Of a stretch of DNA of 64,000 nucleotides, positions 42,217 through 52,453 are shown piece after piece. The DNA lies in assembly GCF_000226315.1 (NCBI RefSeq), contig NC_016026.1:2294001-2358000 (forward strand). Reading direction: 5' to 3'. The DNA is from Micavibrio aeruginosavorus ARL-13 (GTDB taxonomy: Bacteria; Pseudomonadota; Alphaproteobacteria; Micavibrionales; Micavibrionaceae). The translations under genes and the position numbers were made by a program. Under the pieces are notes generated by a model. It saw nothing but the letters and a program-made list of their open reading frames with translations. It searched no databases and had not been told where the DNA came from. Each line of letters starts with the position of its first letter. Position 1 is the first letter of the stretch.

Positions 42217-43421
42217 GACTGACCTCCCGAGGAATGAGACTGCGTGTTTGATAAAGACCGCACGTAACGATTGGCCCGGCGCAAGCCCCAAATCATGCCC
42301 AGCATGGCCACCCCGGCAATGATCAAGCCGAATCCCGTGGTCATCAACCCGGCAAAGGCCTCAAGGAAAATGACGTAGATGCGAATGCCGATCAGCGTCA
42401 CCGACAGCGTCACCAGACGCATGGCCCCAGTCAAATGCCCATACCACCCCGCACCAATCCAGAACGCGATGAACGTCAGACCAGCCATAAAGCTGGAATC
42501 CGGTGACGGGATCAGGAACGGTAGCAAGACAGACACAACACATAATCCGCAATAGCCCAGCGTGGCACGATAGAACGCCCGGTCCTCAACACGGCTGTTG
42601 TACAGGGCGTAATGCACCGCCATGCCCGCCAGTGCGATCAAAGGCACAGCAACCGCAACCAGATAGGCCGTGCCATATTCCATACCGGAATCGCGTGCGA
42701 TGGTGCCCAGTTCCTTGGCGCGGTCGACATACCACAGCATTGTCGCCATCATCCCGGTGAAGGTCAGCAAAATAAATCCGGCCCGCATCACAACAAACGC
42801 CCAGATGGGGCGGAAGGCACGGAACATGCGCGTAAATCCATCGGCACACATCGCCAGCGGCAACCACACAGCCACGGCCAAGCTGTAAAACAACATCCAG
42901 ATATCGGGCAGATCGTGCAGATATTGATCCATGATCACCGGGATGCAGCCCAGAAATGCCAGGACCCAGGGAATGGCCGTCAGCATCGTGCGGCCATAAA
43001 TCACCATAAACGGCGAAATCACGATCAGCCACAGCGCCAGCAACCCGCCCGCCCCGCCATTGAGGTGATAAATCTGGCCCACCAGCGCCATAAAGGTCAG
43101 TGTCAGCCCCGCCAGAACCAGCACGGCCCCCTCCCGCCACACATCCATCCCGCGGGCATGGAACCGCCACACGGCCACCGCCGCGCCAATGTTCAAAACG
43201 GCATGCACCACCAGTTTCGCCGCATCGGGAATATCGTTCCAGTTGGCCCCGATCACCATCAATACGCCCACCAGAATGGCGAACAACGACAGCCCCATCA
43301 GACCGCCCGCAAACCGACCCTTTTGCCGGTCGCGTTCAAACGCGGTGATGGATACAGCCTGATCGGCGGAGATTAACCCCACCTGTTCCCAGGCTTTAAT
43401 CTTGCGATGGACACCAAACAT
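42213..43421 (-). CDS. DUF2157 multi-pass membrane protein
   Basis: A 402-residue protein. The N-terminal cytosolic segment KIKAWEQVGLISADQAVSI is the DUF2157 signature. About ten hydrophobic segments follow, including SLFAILVGVLMVIGANW, GAVLVLAGLTLTFMALVGQI and TGFGLIIAGVAMLGMIWGL. The start at 43421 has AGGGGA seven bases upstream. First of a set with the GDYXXLXY gene and perhaps the small membrane gene at 41025. Function unknown. Confidence 0.9.
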   Translation of the reverse strand: MFGVHRKIKAWEQVGLISADQAVSITAFERDRQKGRFAGGLMGLSLFAILVGVLMVIGANWNDIPDAAKLVVHAVLNIGAAVAVWRFHARGMDVWREGAVLVLAGLTLTFMALVGQIYHLNGGAGGLLALWLIVISPFMVIYGRTMLTAIPWVLAFLGCIPVIMDQYLHDLPDIWMLFYSLAVAVWLPLAMCADGFTRMFRAFRPIWAFVVMRAGFILLTFTGMMATMLWYVDRAKELGTIARDSGMEYGTAYLVAVAVPLIALAGMAVHYALYNSRVEDRAFYRATLGYCGLCVVSVLLPFLIPSPDSSFMAGLTFIAFWIGAGWYGHLTGAMRLVTLSVTLIGIRIYVIFLEAFAGLMTTGFGLIIAGVAMLGMIWGLRRANRYVRSLSNTQSHSSGGQS

Positions 43422-43566
43422 ATGATTTTCCCCTTTAAAACGGGCGGTCATTGTGGGATTTCAAAGACAGAAGGATGGGCGCTACGCAAACGCGAAAATC
43501 GGTCATTATCGTACCTTTTTTCAACGCCATGGACATGGTGTTTTTGATACTGGTAGAATCGTGCGT

Positions 43567-44301
43567 ATGAAACCATTTATTCCACCGCACCGCGAATCAG
43601 AACGCGGCAGCGTTTTAATTTATATCTTTATCGCCATCGCCGTTCTGGCCGCGCTGAGCTTTGCCGTATCCAGGTCGGGGCGGGAAAGTGCGCAAACCAT
43701 CAACAAGGAACGCGCCGATTTATGGGCTACGGAATTGTTCGATTATTCGAACATGCTGCGCCGTGCGGTCACGACATTGACGATTACGGGTCTGACGGAA
43801 AACGATGTGTGCTTCCATGATTCCGGGTGGGACGACAACAGTTATCAATTCTCCACCGCCTGCCCCACCGCCAATCTGGTGTTCAGCCAGCTGGGTGGCG
43901 GCGCGACATTCCAGAACCCGAATTACAATCTGCTAGATTCCAGCTATTCCACGGACCCCGCCTATAAAAAATGGCATATCACTGGCGCCAACAGTGTCGC
44001 CGGGGTCGGCACCGATTGTTCCCCGACGGGACCGTGTAATGAATTGCTGGCCGTGTTGCCCTTTGTCCGGCGTGAGGCCTGTATCGCCGTGAATTCCAAA
44101 CTGGGCATCACCGATGATTTGACCGAGCCGCCGCAGGATGACGCCGGTTTTGACCTGAGCGTGCCGTTCAAGGGGTCATACCCAAATGGCGAATCCATCA
44201 ACACCGCCACGCTGGATGGCAAGCGGGTCGGATGTTTTAAGGGCAATGGCGGGGTCATTGACGACGCCTATGTGTTTTACAGTGTCCTGATCGCACGATA
44301 G
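43567..44301 (+). CDS. Pilin-like single-pass exported protein P2
   Basis: A 244-residue paralogue of P1 and P3. The leader MKPFIPPHRESERG is followed by VLIYIFIAIAVLAALSFAV, a pilin-like hydrophobic helix with conserved ESERGSV. The outer part has Cys at about 99, 113, 154, 161, 176 and 226, and shares with P1 and P3 the core LLAVLPFVRREACIAVNSKL and the ending YVFYSVLIAR. P1 and P2 also share PPQD about 15-20 residues past this core. It is alone, between the DUF2157 set and clpA2, with its own terminator. Function unknown. Confidence 0.8.
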   Translation: MKPFIPPHRESERGSVLIYIFIAIAVLAALSFAVSRSGRESAQTINKERADLWATELFDYSNMLRRAVTTLTITGLTENDVCFHDSGWDDNSYQFSTACPTANLVFSQLGGGATFQNPNYNLLDSSYSTDPAYKKWHITGANSVAGVGTDCSPTGPCNELLAVLPFVRREACIAVNSKLGITDDLTEPPQDDAGFDLSVPFKGSYPNGESINTATLDGKRVGCFKGNGGVIDDAYVFYSVLIAR

Positions 44302-44307
44302 GCCAAT

Positions 44308-44336
44308 AAAAAACCCGCTGTTCAAGCGGGTTTTTT
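44308..44336. terminator. Bidirectional terminator between P2 and clpA2
   Basis: AAAAAACCCGC (44308-44318) with GCGGGTTTTTT (44326-44336), loop TGTTCAA. Confidence 0.9.
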
Positions 44337-44354
44337 ATTCTGTCTGTCACCACT

Positions 44355-46724
44355 TTATTTCGGCGTCATTTCATTGCTACGACGGCGCGTTTTTCCCGGC
44401 TTGGCCGCCGCTGGATTATTGTCATTGGCCACAGCAGCATCGTTGAACAGGAAGCGCAGCTTTTTATCCTGGCCCTGTCCTTCGGTATCCACCAGAACCG
44501 CACCACCCTTGGCCAGCTCACCAAACAAAACCTGGCGCGCCAGCGGCGTGCTGATCTCGGTCTGGATCAGGCGGCCCATCGGACGGGCCCCCATGTCACG
44601 GTTATAACCCTTGGTGGCCAGATAGTCGCGAGCATCGGCGCTCAGGTCGATTTTGACATTCCGTTCCGCCAGCTGACCACCCAAGATCTTGACAAATTTA
44701 TCAACGATCGAGCCCATCGTTTCCGGCTTCAGGTAATCAAAACGGATTTGCGCATCCATGCGGTTGCGGAATTCCGGCGGCAGGAATTGGCTCACCTCAT
44801 CCGCGCGCAGAACTTCTTCGCGCGTTTCGGTATGGAACCCGATGCCCTGAACCTTTTTGACTTCGGCATCGCGCAAGTTGCTGGTCATGATCAAAATCAC
44901 GTTGCGGAAATCCGTGGTCTTGCCATGGGAATCCGTCAAACGCCCATCATCCATCACCTGCAACAGGGCTTTCAGAACATCCGGGTGGGCTTTTTCAATT
45001 TCATCGAGCAACAGCACGCAGTTATTGTGCTTGGTCACGGCATTGGTCAGCTCGCCGCCCTCATCATGGCCGACATAGCCCGGGGGTGACCCGACCAGGC
45101 GCGCAACAGTATGTTTCTCCTGAAATTCAGACATATCAAAGCGCACCAATTGCGTGCCCAGCGTTGCCGCCAGCTGTTTCGCCATTTCGGTCTTGCCCAC
45201 ACCCGTTGGACCGGTGAACAGATAACTGCCCTTCGGTTTATTCAGGTCACGCAGGCCAGCCTGAGCCAGCAATACGGCATCGGTCAGGGCATCAATCGCG
45301 GCATCTTGCTGGAACACGGCCTGGCGCAGATCGGAATCCAGCGTGCGCAGTTTTTCCAGCCCGTCGCCCGACAATTCCTTTTTCGGCAGGCGCTTGATAC
45401 GGGCGACAGTGTCTTCCATCTCATCCTTGTCGATCACGTTCGTGGCGCGTGGTTCAACGATACGGTGCGCGGCGGCCCCATCCAGCAAATCAATTGCCTT
45501 GTCCGGCAACTGGCGATCCGTCATATACCGGACCGACAATTTCACCGCGGCTTCAATCGCTTCATCGGTATAGGTCACACCGTGGAAGGTTTCGTAATGT
45601 TTCTTCAGACCTTTCAGAATTTCGATGGCCTGTGCCGGGGTCGGTTCGGCCACATCGATTTTCTGGAAGCGACGGCTCATCGCCGCGTCTTTTTCGAAAT
45701 ATTTGCTGTATTCGGCATACGTCGTCGCCCCAACGCAACGCACCCGACCACTGGACAGATACGGTTTCATAATGTTGGCCGCATCCATCTTGCTGTCACT
45801 GCCCGTACCGGCGCCGATCAGCATGTGGATTTCATCGACGAACAAGATAGCGCCCGGGGTCAATTCCAGCTGGGTCAAAACGGCCTTCAGGCGTTTTTCA
45901 AAATCACCACGATATTTCGATCCCGCGGTCATCGCCGTCAAATCGAGCGAATACAATGTCGCGCCCAGCAATTGGTCCGGCACATTGCCATTCACGATAT
46001 CCATCGCCAGCCCTTCGGCCACCGCCGTTTTACCAACGCCGGGTTCACCCACCAGAATAGGGTTGTTTTTCTTACGACGGGCCAGGACCTCAATCGTCTG
46101 GTTAATTTCATTCTGACGCGCCAGGACTGGATCAATTTTGCCCGAGGCAGCCAGTTCGTTCAGGTTCACCGCAAACTGTTCCAACGGCGGACGTTCGTCC
46201 TCTTCTTCCTCACCCTGCTGTGACGCCGGGTTCTTGCGCTTGCTCAGGCCATAATTATCCGTCGCCGCGGCATCTTTCGGATTCACCGTCGTTCCGTGGG
46301 TCAGGAAATTATCCAGCGTTTCGGCGCTGCCGATGCCATGTTTTTCCAACAGATACGCGGCATTTGAACCGCGTTCGCGCATCAAGGCCAGCAACAGCGA
46401 TTTGCTGTTGGCAATGGTGCCCGGGTTTTTGGTCGTGTTCTCGTAATAGACGCGATTCAAAATCGTGCCCATCGCGCTGCTTTTTTCCAGGTCGATATCC
46501 TGCAGCGGGCGCGGGTTGACATCGAAATGTTCGACGATGAAATGCTCCGCCTCTTCCTTGATCTTGGCAACATCCACTTTCAGTGCACTGAAAACGGTTT
46601 TGCAATCGGGATCATCCAGCAACGCCAACAACAAATGTTCCGGCATCATGATCTGGTTGCCGTGTGCGATGGCGATGTCCTGTGTGCGCAATAAGGTGAG
46701 GCGCATATTTTCAGATTGTTCCAT
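44355..46724 (-). CDS. Second ClpA-type unfoldase (divergent paralogue)
   Basis: A 789-residue AAA+ unfoldase with the same plan as ClpA: ClpN repeats (1-145), an acidic linker with EEEEDE near 172-177, D1 with Walker A GEPGVGKTAVAE (226-237), and D2 with [12 protein letters not shown]. The ClpP-docking loop motif is IGFH. Against the neighbouring clpA, the N-domain, the linker and the C-terminal 40 residues (basic tail ending KPGKTRRRSNEMTPK) differ most, so it probably recognises other substrates or adaptors. It is separated from clpA by 217 bases with a hairpin, so it has its own promoter. Confidence 0.92.
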   Translation of the reverse strand: MEQSENMRLTLLRTQDIAIAHGNQIMMPEHLLLALLDDPDCKTVFSALKVDVAKIKEEAEHFIVEHFDVNPRPLQDIDLEKSSAMGTILNRVYYENTTKNPGTIANSKSLLLALMRERGSNAAYLLEKHGIGSAETLDNFLTHGTTVNPKDAAATDNYGLSKRKNPASQQGEEEEDERPPLEQFAVNLNELAASGKIDPVLARQNEINQTIEVLARRKKNNPILVGEPGVGKTAVAEGLAMDIVNGNVPDQLLGATLYSLDLTAMTAGSKYRGDFEKRLKAVLTQLELTPGAILFVDEIHMLIGAGTGSDSKMDAANIMKPYLSSGRVRCVGATTYAEYSKYFEKDAAMSRRFQKIDVAEPTPAQAIEILKGLKKHYETFHGVTYTDEAIEAAVKLSVRYMTDRQLPDKAIDLLDGAAAHRIVEPRATNVIDKDEMEDTVARIKRLPKKELSGDGLEKLRTLDSDLRQAVFQQDAAIDALTDAVLLAQAGLRDLNKPKGSYLFTGPTGVGKTEMAKQLAATLGTQLVRFDMSEFQEKHTVARLVGSPPGYVGHDEGGELTNAVTKHNNCVLLLDEIEKAHPDVLKALLQVMDDGRLTDSHGKTTDFRNVILIMTSNLRDAEVKKVQGIGFHTETREEVLRADEVSQFLPPEFRNRMDAQIRFDYLKPETMGSIVDKFVKILGGQLAERNVKIDLSADARDYLATKGYNRDMGARPMGRLIQTEISTPLARQVLFGELAKGGAVLVDTEGQGQDKKLRFLFNDAAVANDNNPAAAKPGKTRRRSNEMTPK

Positions 46725-46870
46725 GGCGATCCCTTGTCCCTACTCAAAAGAAGTTTCTTGTTTTTGAACCTGTTTGAAATTTATAGAGATTTTACATAGG
46801 GGTGCCAAGAAAATTATCTTATTTTATGGAAATAAATATTCTTGCTTTGGCTGATTTCAGCCATTTTTAA

Positions 46871-46895
46871 CCCCCGTCCGGGGTTCCGGCGGGGG
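46871..46895 (-). terminator. Hairpin after clpA
   Basis: CCCCCGTCCGG-GGTT-CCGGCGGGGG, stem with one bulge. On the minus strand it is followed by TTAAAAATGG, a modest T-tract. It lies between the clpA stop and the start of clpA2. Confidence 0.6.
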
Positions 46896-46941
46896 TCAAA
46901 GATGGTCCAGACCGCTGTAAATCGGCCAGCCGAACCCTGGT

Positions 46942-49242
46942 CTAGTCCTGGTCGATTTTCTCACGGGCACCGGATTTGCGGGCCTCTTCATAATCGAAAA
47001 TCAGCTCACCGCCCTTGAAATCGACATGGGCGACGCCGCCCTTGGTCAATTTGCCGAATAACAATTCCTCGGCCAGCGGGCGTTTGATTTTTTCCTGAAT
47101 GACACGCGCCAACGGACGCGCACCCATGGCCGGGTCATAACCGATTTCGGCCAGATGGGCGCGGGCCTCATCCGACAGGACGATGGTCACATCACGATCG
47201 GCCAATTGGGCTTCCAGTTGAATGACGAATTTATCAACGACACGCGCCACGGTTTCCGGCTTCAAATTCTGGAACGGCACAATGGCATCCAGGCGGTTGC
47301 GGAATTCCGGCGTGAACAGGCGACGGATTTCATCATTGTCACCATCAATTTCCATGGTGCGGCCAAACCCGATCGGCGATTTCGCCATCTGGGCCGCGCC
47401 CGCATTGGTCGTCATAATCAAAATGACGTTGCGGAAATCAACCGTTTTCCCGTTGTTATCGGTCAGTTTGCCGTAGTCCATGACCTGCAGCAAAATGTTG
47501 TACAGGTCCGGATGGGCCTTTTCAATTTCATCCAGCAGCAACACGCAATGCGGGTTCTGGTCAATCGCATCGGTCAGCAAGCCACCCTGTTCAAAGCCAA
47601 CATAGCCCGGCGGCGTACCGATCAAACGGGACACCGAATGCTTCTCCATATATTCCGACATGTCGAAGCGTTTCAATTCAACGCCGAGCGATTTGGCCAG
47701 TTGCCGCGCCACTTCGGTTTTACCAACCCCGGTGGGGCCGCTGAACAGATACGACCCAATCGGTTTTTCCGCATCGCGCAGACCCGCGCGCGCCATTTTG
47801 ATGGAATCGGACAGCACCGCAATCGCCTGATCCTGGTCGTACACCATGGTTTTCAGGTCGCGATCGAGATTCTTCAACAATGTGCGATCGTCTTTGTTCA
47901 CCGCCTTGGCCGGAATGCGCGCGATCACCGCGATCACATCCTCAATATCCTTCACATTGATGGTTTTCTTGCGTTTTGACGCCGGCACCAGCATCTGGGC
48001 CGCACCAACTTCGTCGATAATATCAATCGCCTTGTCCGGCAATTTGCGATCACCAATATAGCGGGCAGAGAGCTCCACCGCCGCCTTGATCGCATCATTG
48101 GTGTATTTCACATTGTGGTGTTCTTCGTAATAAGGCTTCAGCCCTTTCAGAATTTTGATCGCATCCTCGATGCTCGGTTCCTTCACATCGATTTTCTGGA
48201 ACCGGCGGACCAGCGCGCGGTCCTTTTCAAAATGATTGCGGTATTCCTTGTACGTCGTCGACCCGATGCAGCGCAAAGACCCGTTCGACAAGGCCGGTTT
48301 CAACAGGTTCGACGCATCCATCGCCCCGCCCGACGTGGCCCCAGCGCCAATCACGGTGTGAATTTCATCGATAAACAGAACGGCGTTATCAACCTTTTCA
48401 ATTTCGCCCAGAACGGCCTTCAACCGCTCTTCGAAATCACCGCGATAACGCGTACCCGCCAGCAACGCACCCATATCCAGCGCATAAATCACGGCGGTTT
48501 TCAAAACGTCTGGCACTTCGCCATCGACAATGCGTTTGGCCAACCCTTCGGCAATGGCGGTTTTACCAACGCCCGGATCACCCACATAAAGCGGGTTGTT
48601 TTTCGACCGGCGACAGAGAATTTGCACCGTGCGATCAACCTCTTCATGGCGGCCAATCAGCGGGTCGATCTTGCCGCGCCGCGCCTTGTTGTTCAAATTG
48701 GTGCAATAGGTTTCCAGCGCATCGCGCCCCGGCTTGGCATTCTTGTCATCACCGGAAGCGGATTCACCCGGTTCGGTGCCCTCGGGCGGGCGGATTTCGC
48801 TCTGTCCCGGCACCTTGGCGATGCCGTGGGAAATGTAATTCACCGCATCAAAGCGGGTCATGTCCATTTCCTGCAGGAAATGGACCGCATTGGATTCACG
48901 TTCCGAGAACATGGCGACCAGCACATTGGCGCCGGTCACTTCCTCACGCCCCGAGGATTGCACATGGATCGCCGCGCGTTGCAAAACGCGCTGGAACGCC
49001 GTGGTCGGTTTGGATTCTTCGCCGTTGCGATTGACCAGATAGGTCAGTTCATTGTCCAGATAATGCGCCAGCTGATCCTTCAGATCCGGCAGCGAAATGC
49101 CGCAGGACCGCAATACCGCCATCGCATCCTGATCATCGGTCAGGGCCAGCAGTAAATGCTCCAGCGTCGCATATTCATGGCCGTGATCATTGGCCAGAGC
49201 CAGAGCGCGGTGGAGCGTTTTTTCAAGATTGCGTGAGAGCAT
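46942..49242 (-). CDS. clpA: ATP-dependent Clp protease ATP-binding subunit ClpA
   Basis: Unfoldase that feeds substrates to ClpP and takes N-degron substrates from ClpS. The 766-residue protein has two ClpN repeats (1-140), D1 with Walker [13 protein letters not shown] (221-232), D2 with [12 protein letters not shown], and the ClpP-docking IGFGR loop. It follows clpS on the same strand after 167 bases, as in most Alphaproteobacteria. The adjacent second ClpA is unusual. Confidence 0.96.
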   Translation of the reverse strand: MLSRNLEKTLHRALALANDHGHEYATLEHLLLALTDDQDAMAVLRSCGISLPDLKDQLAHYLDNELTYLVNRNGEESKPTTAFQRVLQRAAIHVQSSGREEVTGANVLVAMFSERESNAVHFLQEMDMTRFDAVNYISHGIAKVPGQSEIRPPEGTEPGESASGDDKNAKPGRDALETYCTNLNNKARRGKIDPLIGRHEEVDRTVQILCRRSKNNPLYVGDPGVGKTAIAEGLAKRIVDGEVPDVLKTAVIYALDMGALLAGTRYRGDFEERLKAVLGEIEKVDNAVLFIDEIHTVIGAGATSGGAMDASNLLKPALSNGSLRCIGSTTYKEYRNHFEKDRALVRRFQKIDVKEPSIEDAIKILKGLKPYYEEHHNVKYTNDAIKAAVELSARYIGDRKLPDKAIDIIDEVGAAQMLVPASKRKKTINVKDIEDVIAVIARIPAKAVNKDDRTLLKNLDRDLKTMVYDQDQAIAVLSDSIKMARAGLRDAEKPIGSYLFSGPTGVGKTEVARQLAKSLGVELKRFDMSEYMEKHSVSRLIGTPPGYVGFEQGGLLTDAIDQNPHCVLLLDEIEKAHPDLYNILLQVMDYGKLTDNNGKTVDFRNVILIMTTNAGAAQMAKSPIGFGRTMEIDGDNDEIRRLFTPEFRNRLDAIVPFQNLKPETVARVVDKFVIQLEAQLADRDVTIVLSDEARAHLAEIGYDPAMGARPLARVIQEKIKRPLAEELLFGKLTKGGVAHVDFKGGELIFDYEEARKSGAREKIDQD

Positions 49243-49409
49243 GGCGAGGTCCGGGTGCGGAAAGGGTTGGCGTCTCTATCAATATAGTATTTTCGGGCCA
49301 AAGTTAACGACCCGCACCCTTGCACAGGGCTTATTTTGAGTATGGAGCGATTCGAATTGATAAAAGATGAAGAATGATCAATGAAATCAGGGTGTTTTCA
49401 TATTCACCC

Positions 49410-49868
49410 TTATTCCTTCTCCATCGTGCATTGGAGGGGTTGTTCGCTGGCGCGGGCGAAGTCCATCACCTGGGCCACTTTGGTTTCGGCAACTTCGTAC
49501 GTGAAGATGCCACAGATGCCGACACCGCGGCGGTGAACATGCAACATGATGTCGGTGGCTTCCTGACGGTTCTTGGAAAAAAACCGTTCCAGAACGTGGA
49601 CGACAAATTCCATCGGCGTGTAATCGTCGTTCAACAACAACACCTTGTACATGGACGGCTTTTTCGTCTTTGGCCGGGGTTTGAGCAACAGGCCAGCCTG
49701 ACGCCGTTCCTCGCCCTCACCATCATCGGGCAGATCGTCCCCATGATCGTCCCCCATACCATTGATCAGGTCGCCAAAATGCGGCCCGAAAAACGGTCGG
49801 GGATCGTTGGCATCATCATGGGCCATCAGCCAGAAATCCATATCGTCTTCAATCCAAAAACTGGTCAT
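49410..49868 (-). CDS. clpS: Clp protease adaptor ClpS with a long N-terminal extension
   Basis: Adaptor that binds N-degrons and delivers them to ClpA. The core (residues about 62-148) has [40 protein letters not shown] and [20 protein letters not shown], all typical. About 60 acidic residues precede it ([33 protein letters not shown]), so the protein has 152 residues against about 105-115 usual. Start at 49868 lacks a good ribosome binding site; internal ATGs at 49841 or later are possible, so the extension may be shorter. Confidence 0.94.
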   Translation of the reverse strand: MTSFWIEDDMDFWLMAHDDANDPRPFFGPHFGDLINGMGDDHGDDLPDDGEGEERRQAGLLLKPRPKTKKPSMYKVLLLNDDYTPMEFVVHVLERFFSKNRQEATDIMLHVHRRGVGICGIFTYEVAETKVAQVMDFARASEQPLQCTMEKE

Positions 49869-50075
49869 TGCTCACACGCTCTCTCAAAAGTCTTTTTTCT
49901 GTGGGGCGCGGAAACTGCCATCAATATTATAACGAATTATGAACAGAATCAGGAAAAATTAAAAATCATCAAAACAATCCCGAATCCTTTTGTTTTGCAC
50001 CCTTTTACCCCTGCATTCTGTAACAAAATTGCGCAGCCTGCACAAAGATCAACGGCCCCGACAAAGAAAAATGCC

Positions 50076-50093
50076 CGTTCCCGCAAGGGAACG
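50076..50093 (-). terminator. Terminator of the phasin gene
   Basis: CGTTCCC (50076-50082), loop GCAA, GGGAACG (50087-50093). On the minus strand GGGCATTTTTCTTTG follows. The rest of the 282-base gap to clpS is A/T-rich and featureless. Confidence 0.75.
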
Positions 50094-50150
50094 AGCAGTT
50101 GGGAAGGTCACCATTTGGAATGGGACTCGGGCAGGACGGTGGCGCGGGTC

Positions 50151-50654
50151 TTAGGCGGCCAGGGCGTCCGTAGCTTTTTTAATCGCCTTGCTGGCCTGCG
50201 CGTTCAGCGGCTCCAGCGTTTCGGTCGTAACCTTCAGGCCCAGTTCGGACAATTTGGTCGACGCGGCGACGAAATCTTCGAATTGCTGCTGCGCCAGTTT
50301 GGTCTGTGCGGCAGAGAAATCGTTGATCGTTTTGCAGCCCATCAGGGTTTTCAGGGCAGCCGCATTTTTCTCGGCCGCGTCCTGAGAGATGGACACGTAG
50401 GTTTTCAGGATGTCTTCAACACCCTTGGCGAACACGGACCCGGCCTGGGTCAGCGCTTCAACCTGTTCTTGACCCAGCGCCGACGCGTCCTTGGTCAGTT
50501 TTTCAAAATTGGCGGTGGTGGCTTTGGTCGTTGTCATGATTTTCTCCGTAATTTCAGTGGATTGCGTTTCAACAGAGGCCTTCAGCGCGCGGACATTCGT
50601 GGCGGCGGTTTTGGAGGTCTTCTTTTGGGGTGCTTTTGCTTTTTTCGCTGTCAT
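50151..50654 (-). CDS. Phasin family protein
   Basis: A 167-residue protein that coats polyhydroxyalkanoate granules. After a basic Lys/Ala-rich N-terminus (TAKKAKAPQKKTSKTAA) it is almost entirely amphipathic helix. The phasin signature is seen in NFEKLTKDASALGQEQVEAL, the central KTYVSISQDAAEKNAAALKT and CKTINDFSAAQTKLAQQQFE. Two sequences of the PhaR-binding type lie upstream, one overlapping the likely promoter. Other PHA genes are not in the window. Confidence 0.93.
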   Translation of the reverse strand: MTAKKAKAPQKKTSKTAATNVRALKASVETQSTEITEKIMTTTKATTANFEKLTKDASALGQEQVEALTQAGSVFAKGVEDILKTYVSISQDAAEKNAAALKTLMGCKTINDFSAAQTKLAQQQFEDFVAASTKLSELGLKVTTETLEPLNAQASKAIKKATDALAA

Positions 50655-50700
50655 GGTGGCTCTCCCTATCCTTTTGCTTATAATTTATCAAAGAATATGA

Positions 50701-50768
50701 TGCATTGCACAATACCAAGGTAACACGCACCCCCTGGAGCGTCAAGGGAAAAAATGGTGCAACGCACA
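50701..50768. promoter_or_regulatory. Two PhaR-type operator sites upstream of the phasin gene
   Basis: TGCATTGCACA (50701-50711) and TGCAACGCACA (50758-50768) both match TGCRNYGCASA, a recognition sequence I recall for PhaR of Paracoccus. They lie 47 and 104 bases upstream of the phasin start, in the same orientation. The remainder of the 336-base gap 50655-50990 holds a CCCCGTGATTCGGGG hairpin near 50793 and nothing else I can name. Confidence 0.6.
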
Positions 50769-50990
50769 ACGCTTCTCAAAATGAAAAAAATGCCCCGTGA
50801 TTCGGGGTGTGGTCTATCCCTGAGGCTGTATGCATTTTTTCGAGCGGATTCATAGACTTTAAGGGTCTGCCCGCCTATCATGGTCTTATGAGTCGGACCC
50901 GCCGTGGTTGCGATCTGGCTCTGCCATGGGGCCAGACCATCGGGCCATGACGCGTACAAGAAACGAAAAGCATACAGGATCTCTTCCACA

Positions 50991-52439
50991 ATGGGATACG
51001 ACGTGGCCACTCTCCGTCAGCACGCTCGCACATTTTTTTCCACCGCCCTCGGGCTGGGCCTGATGGCCGGGCTGATGCTGGCCGCGACCCCGGCCCATGC
51101 CGCGAAGAAGAAATCACAAGACAACCCGCGTTACGCCTCAATCGTCATGGATGCCGATACGGGTGCAATCCTGCATGAACGCTATGCCGACAAAAGCCTG
51201 TACCCCGCATCGCTGGTCAAGATGATGACGCTGCTGATGGTGTTTGAAGCGATGGACCGGGGCGAGATGAACCTGAACACCCGCATCCGCATTTCCCAAC
51301 ACGCCGCCAGCATGCAACCCAGCAAGATCGGATTGAAAGCCGGGTCCACCATCCGGGTTGAAGATGCGATTCTGGCGCTGGTCACAAAATCCGCCAACGA
51401 CATGGCCGCCGCATTGGGCGAAGCCGTGGGCGGGACGGAATCCAATTTCGCCAGCATGATGACCCGCCGCGCCCGTGAAATCGGGATGCGCAACACAACA
51501 TTCCGCAACGCCTCGGGCCTGCACCATCCGTCACAGGTGTCAACCGTGCGGGACATGGCCATCCTGTCGCGTCACATCATCTACAACCAGCCACGGAACT
51601 TCCGCTTCTTCAGCACCAAGAATTTTCGTTATAACGGCGTGAATTATCACAACCATAACCGGCTGATGAGCACCTATGCCGGGATGGACGGCCTGAAAAC
51701 CGGTTATACCGTTCCGGCGGGATTCAACCTGGCGGCCACGGCTGTGCGCAATGACCGCCGCCTGATCGCTGTCGTCTTCGGCGGCCGCACGACCCAGAGC
51801 CGAAACGCCCATGTGGCCGACCTGCTGGATCGCGGTTTCAAACAAATCGGCACGGGTCAGGTGATGATGGCGCAAACCAACGTCCGCGCCACAGCCCCGG
51901 CCCCGGTTCCAAACCGCAAACCGGGCACGGAAACAGGCACCACCGTTGTGGCCGCCACCCATTTTGAAGAGATGATGGGCGCAGGCGATTCCGACCCGAC
52001 CGCATCCACACGGATTGAAAGCGGCATGGTCGCCGTCAATGCATTACGCAATGCTGGTGCCGTATCACGCGCAGAGCCACAGACCCCAACGCAGCAACCG
52101 GTTCAGCCCCAAGTCATTCGCACCCCCGCGGCGCAGGCCGCCCTGCAACCGCAAAGCATGACCACCACCGCCCCGATTGTGACATCCGGTACGGAACATA
52201 CATGGTCGGTGCAAATTGGTGCGTTCACCAACCGCATGAAAACCGACCAGCTTTTGACCAGTTCACAGGGGAAATTGCCGCCGCAACTGGCCCAGGTGGC
52301 CCAGCCGGTGATCGTCCCCTTAAGCGCCGGAAGCAGCACCGTCTTCCGCGCCAGGATCAAGGGATTTTCCCGCAACCAGGCCATTGAAGCCTGTCGGTAT
52401 TTCACGGATTGCATGACCATTTCCCCCCGCGCGTTCTGA
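50991..52439 (+). CDS. D-alanyl-D-alanine carboxypeptidase with a C-terminal SPOR domain
   Basis: A 482-residue exported penicillin-binding protein of the DacF/PBP5 (S11) group, which trims the terminal D-Ala of the pentapeptide. Signal peptide GLGLMAGLMLAATPAHA ends near residue 37. Motifs: SxxK at S74-K77 (SLVKM), SxN at S134-N136 (SAND), KTG at 236-238. A linker of about 110 residues precedes the SPOR domain (TWSVQIGAFTNRMKTDQLL, about 400-482), which binds denuded septal peptidoglycan. The start at 50991 gives the signal peptide. The SDR gene follows 14 bases downstream. Confidence 0.95.
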   Translation: MGYDVATLRQHARTFFSTALGLGLMAGLMLAATPAHAAKKKSQDNPRYASIVMDADTGAILHERYADKSLYPASLVKMMTLLMVFEAMDRGEMNLNTRIRISQHAASMQPSKIGLKAGSTIRVEDAILALVTKSANDMAAALGEAVGGTESNFASMMTRRAREIGMRNTTFRNASGLHHPSQVSTVRDMAILSRHIIYNQPRNFRFFSTKNFRYNGVNYHNHNRLMSTYAGMDGLKTGYTVPAGFNLAATAVRNDRRLIAVVFGGRTTQSRNAHVADLLDRGFKQIGTGQVMMAQTNVRATAPAPVPNRKPGTETGTTVVAATHFEEMMGAGDSDPTASTRIESGMVAVNALRNAGAVSRAEPQTPTQQPVQPQVIRTPAAQAALQPQSMTTTAPIVTSGTEHTWSVQIGAFTNRMKTDQLLTSSQGKLPPQLAQVAQPVIVPLSAGSSTVFRARIKGFSRNQAIEACRYFTDCMTISPRAF

Positions 52440-52453
52440 GTAAGGATCTGCCG

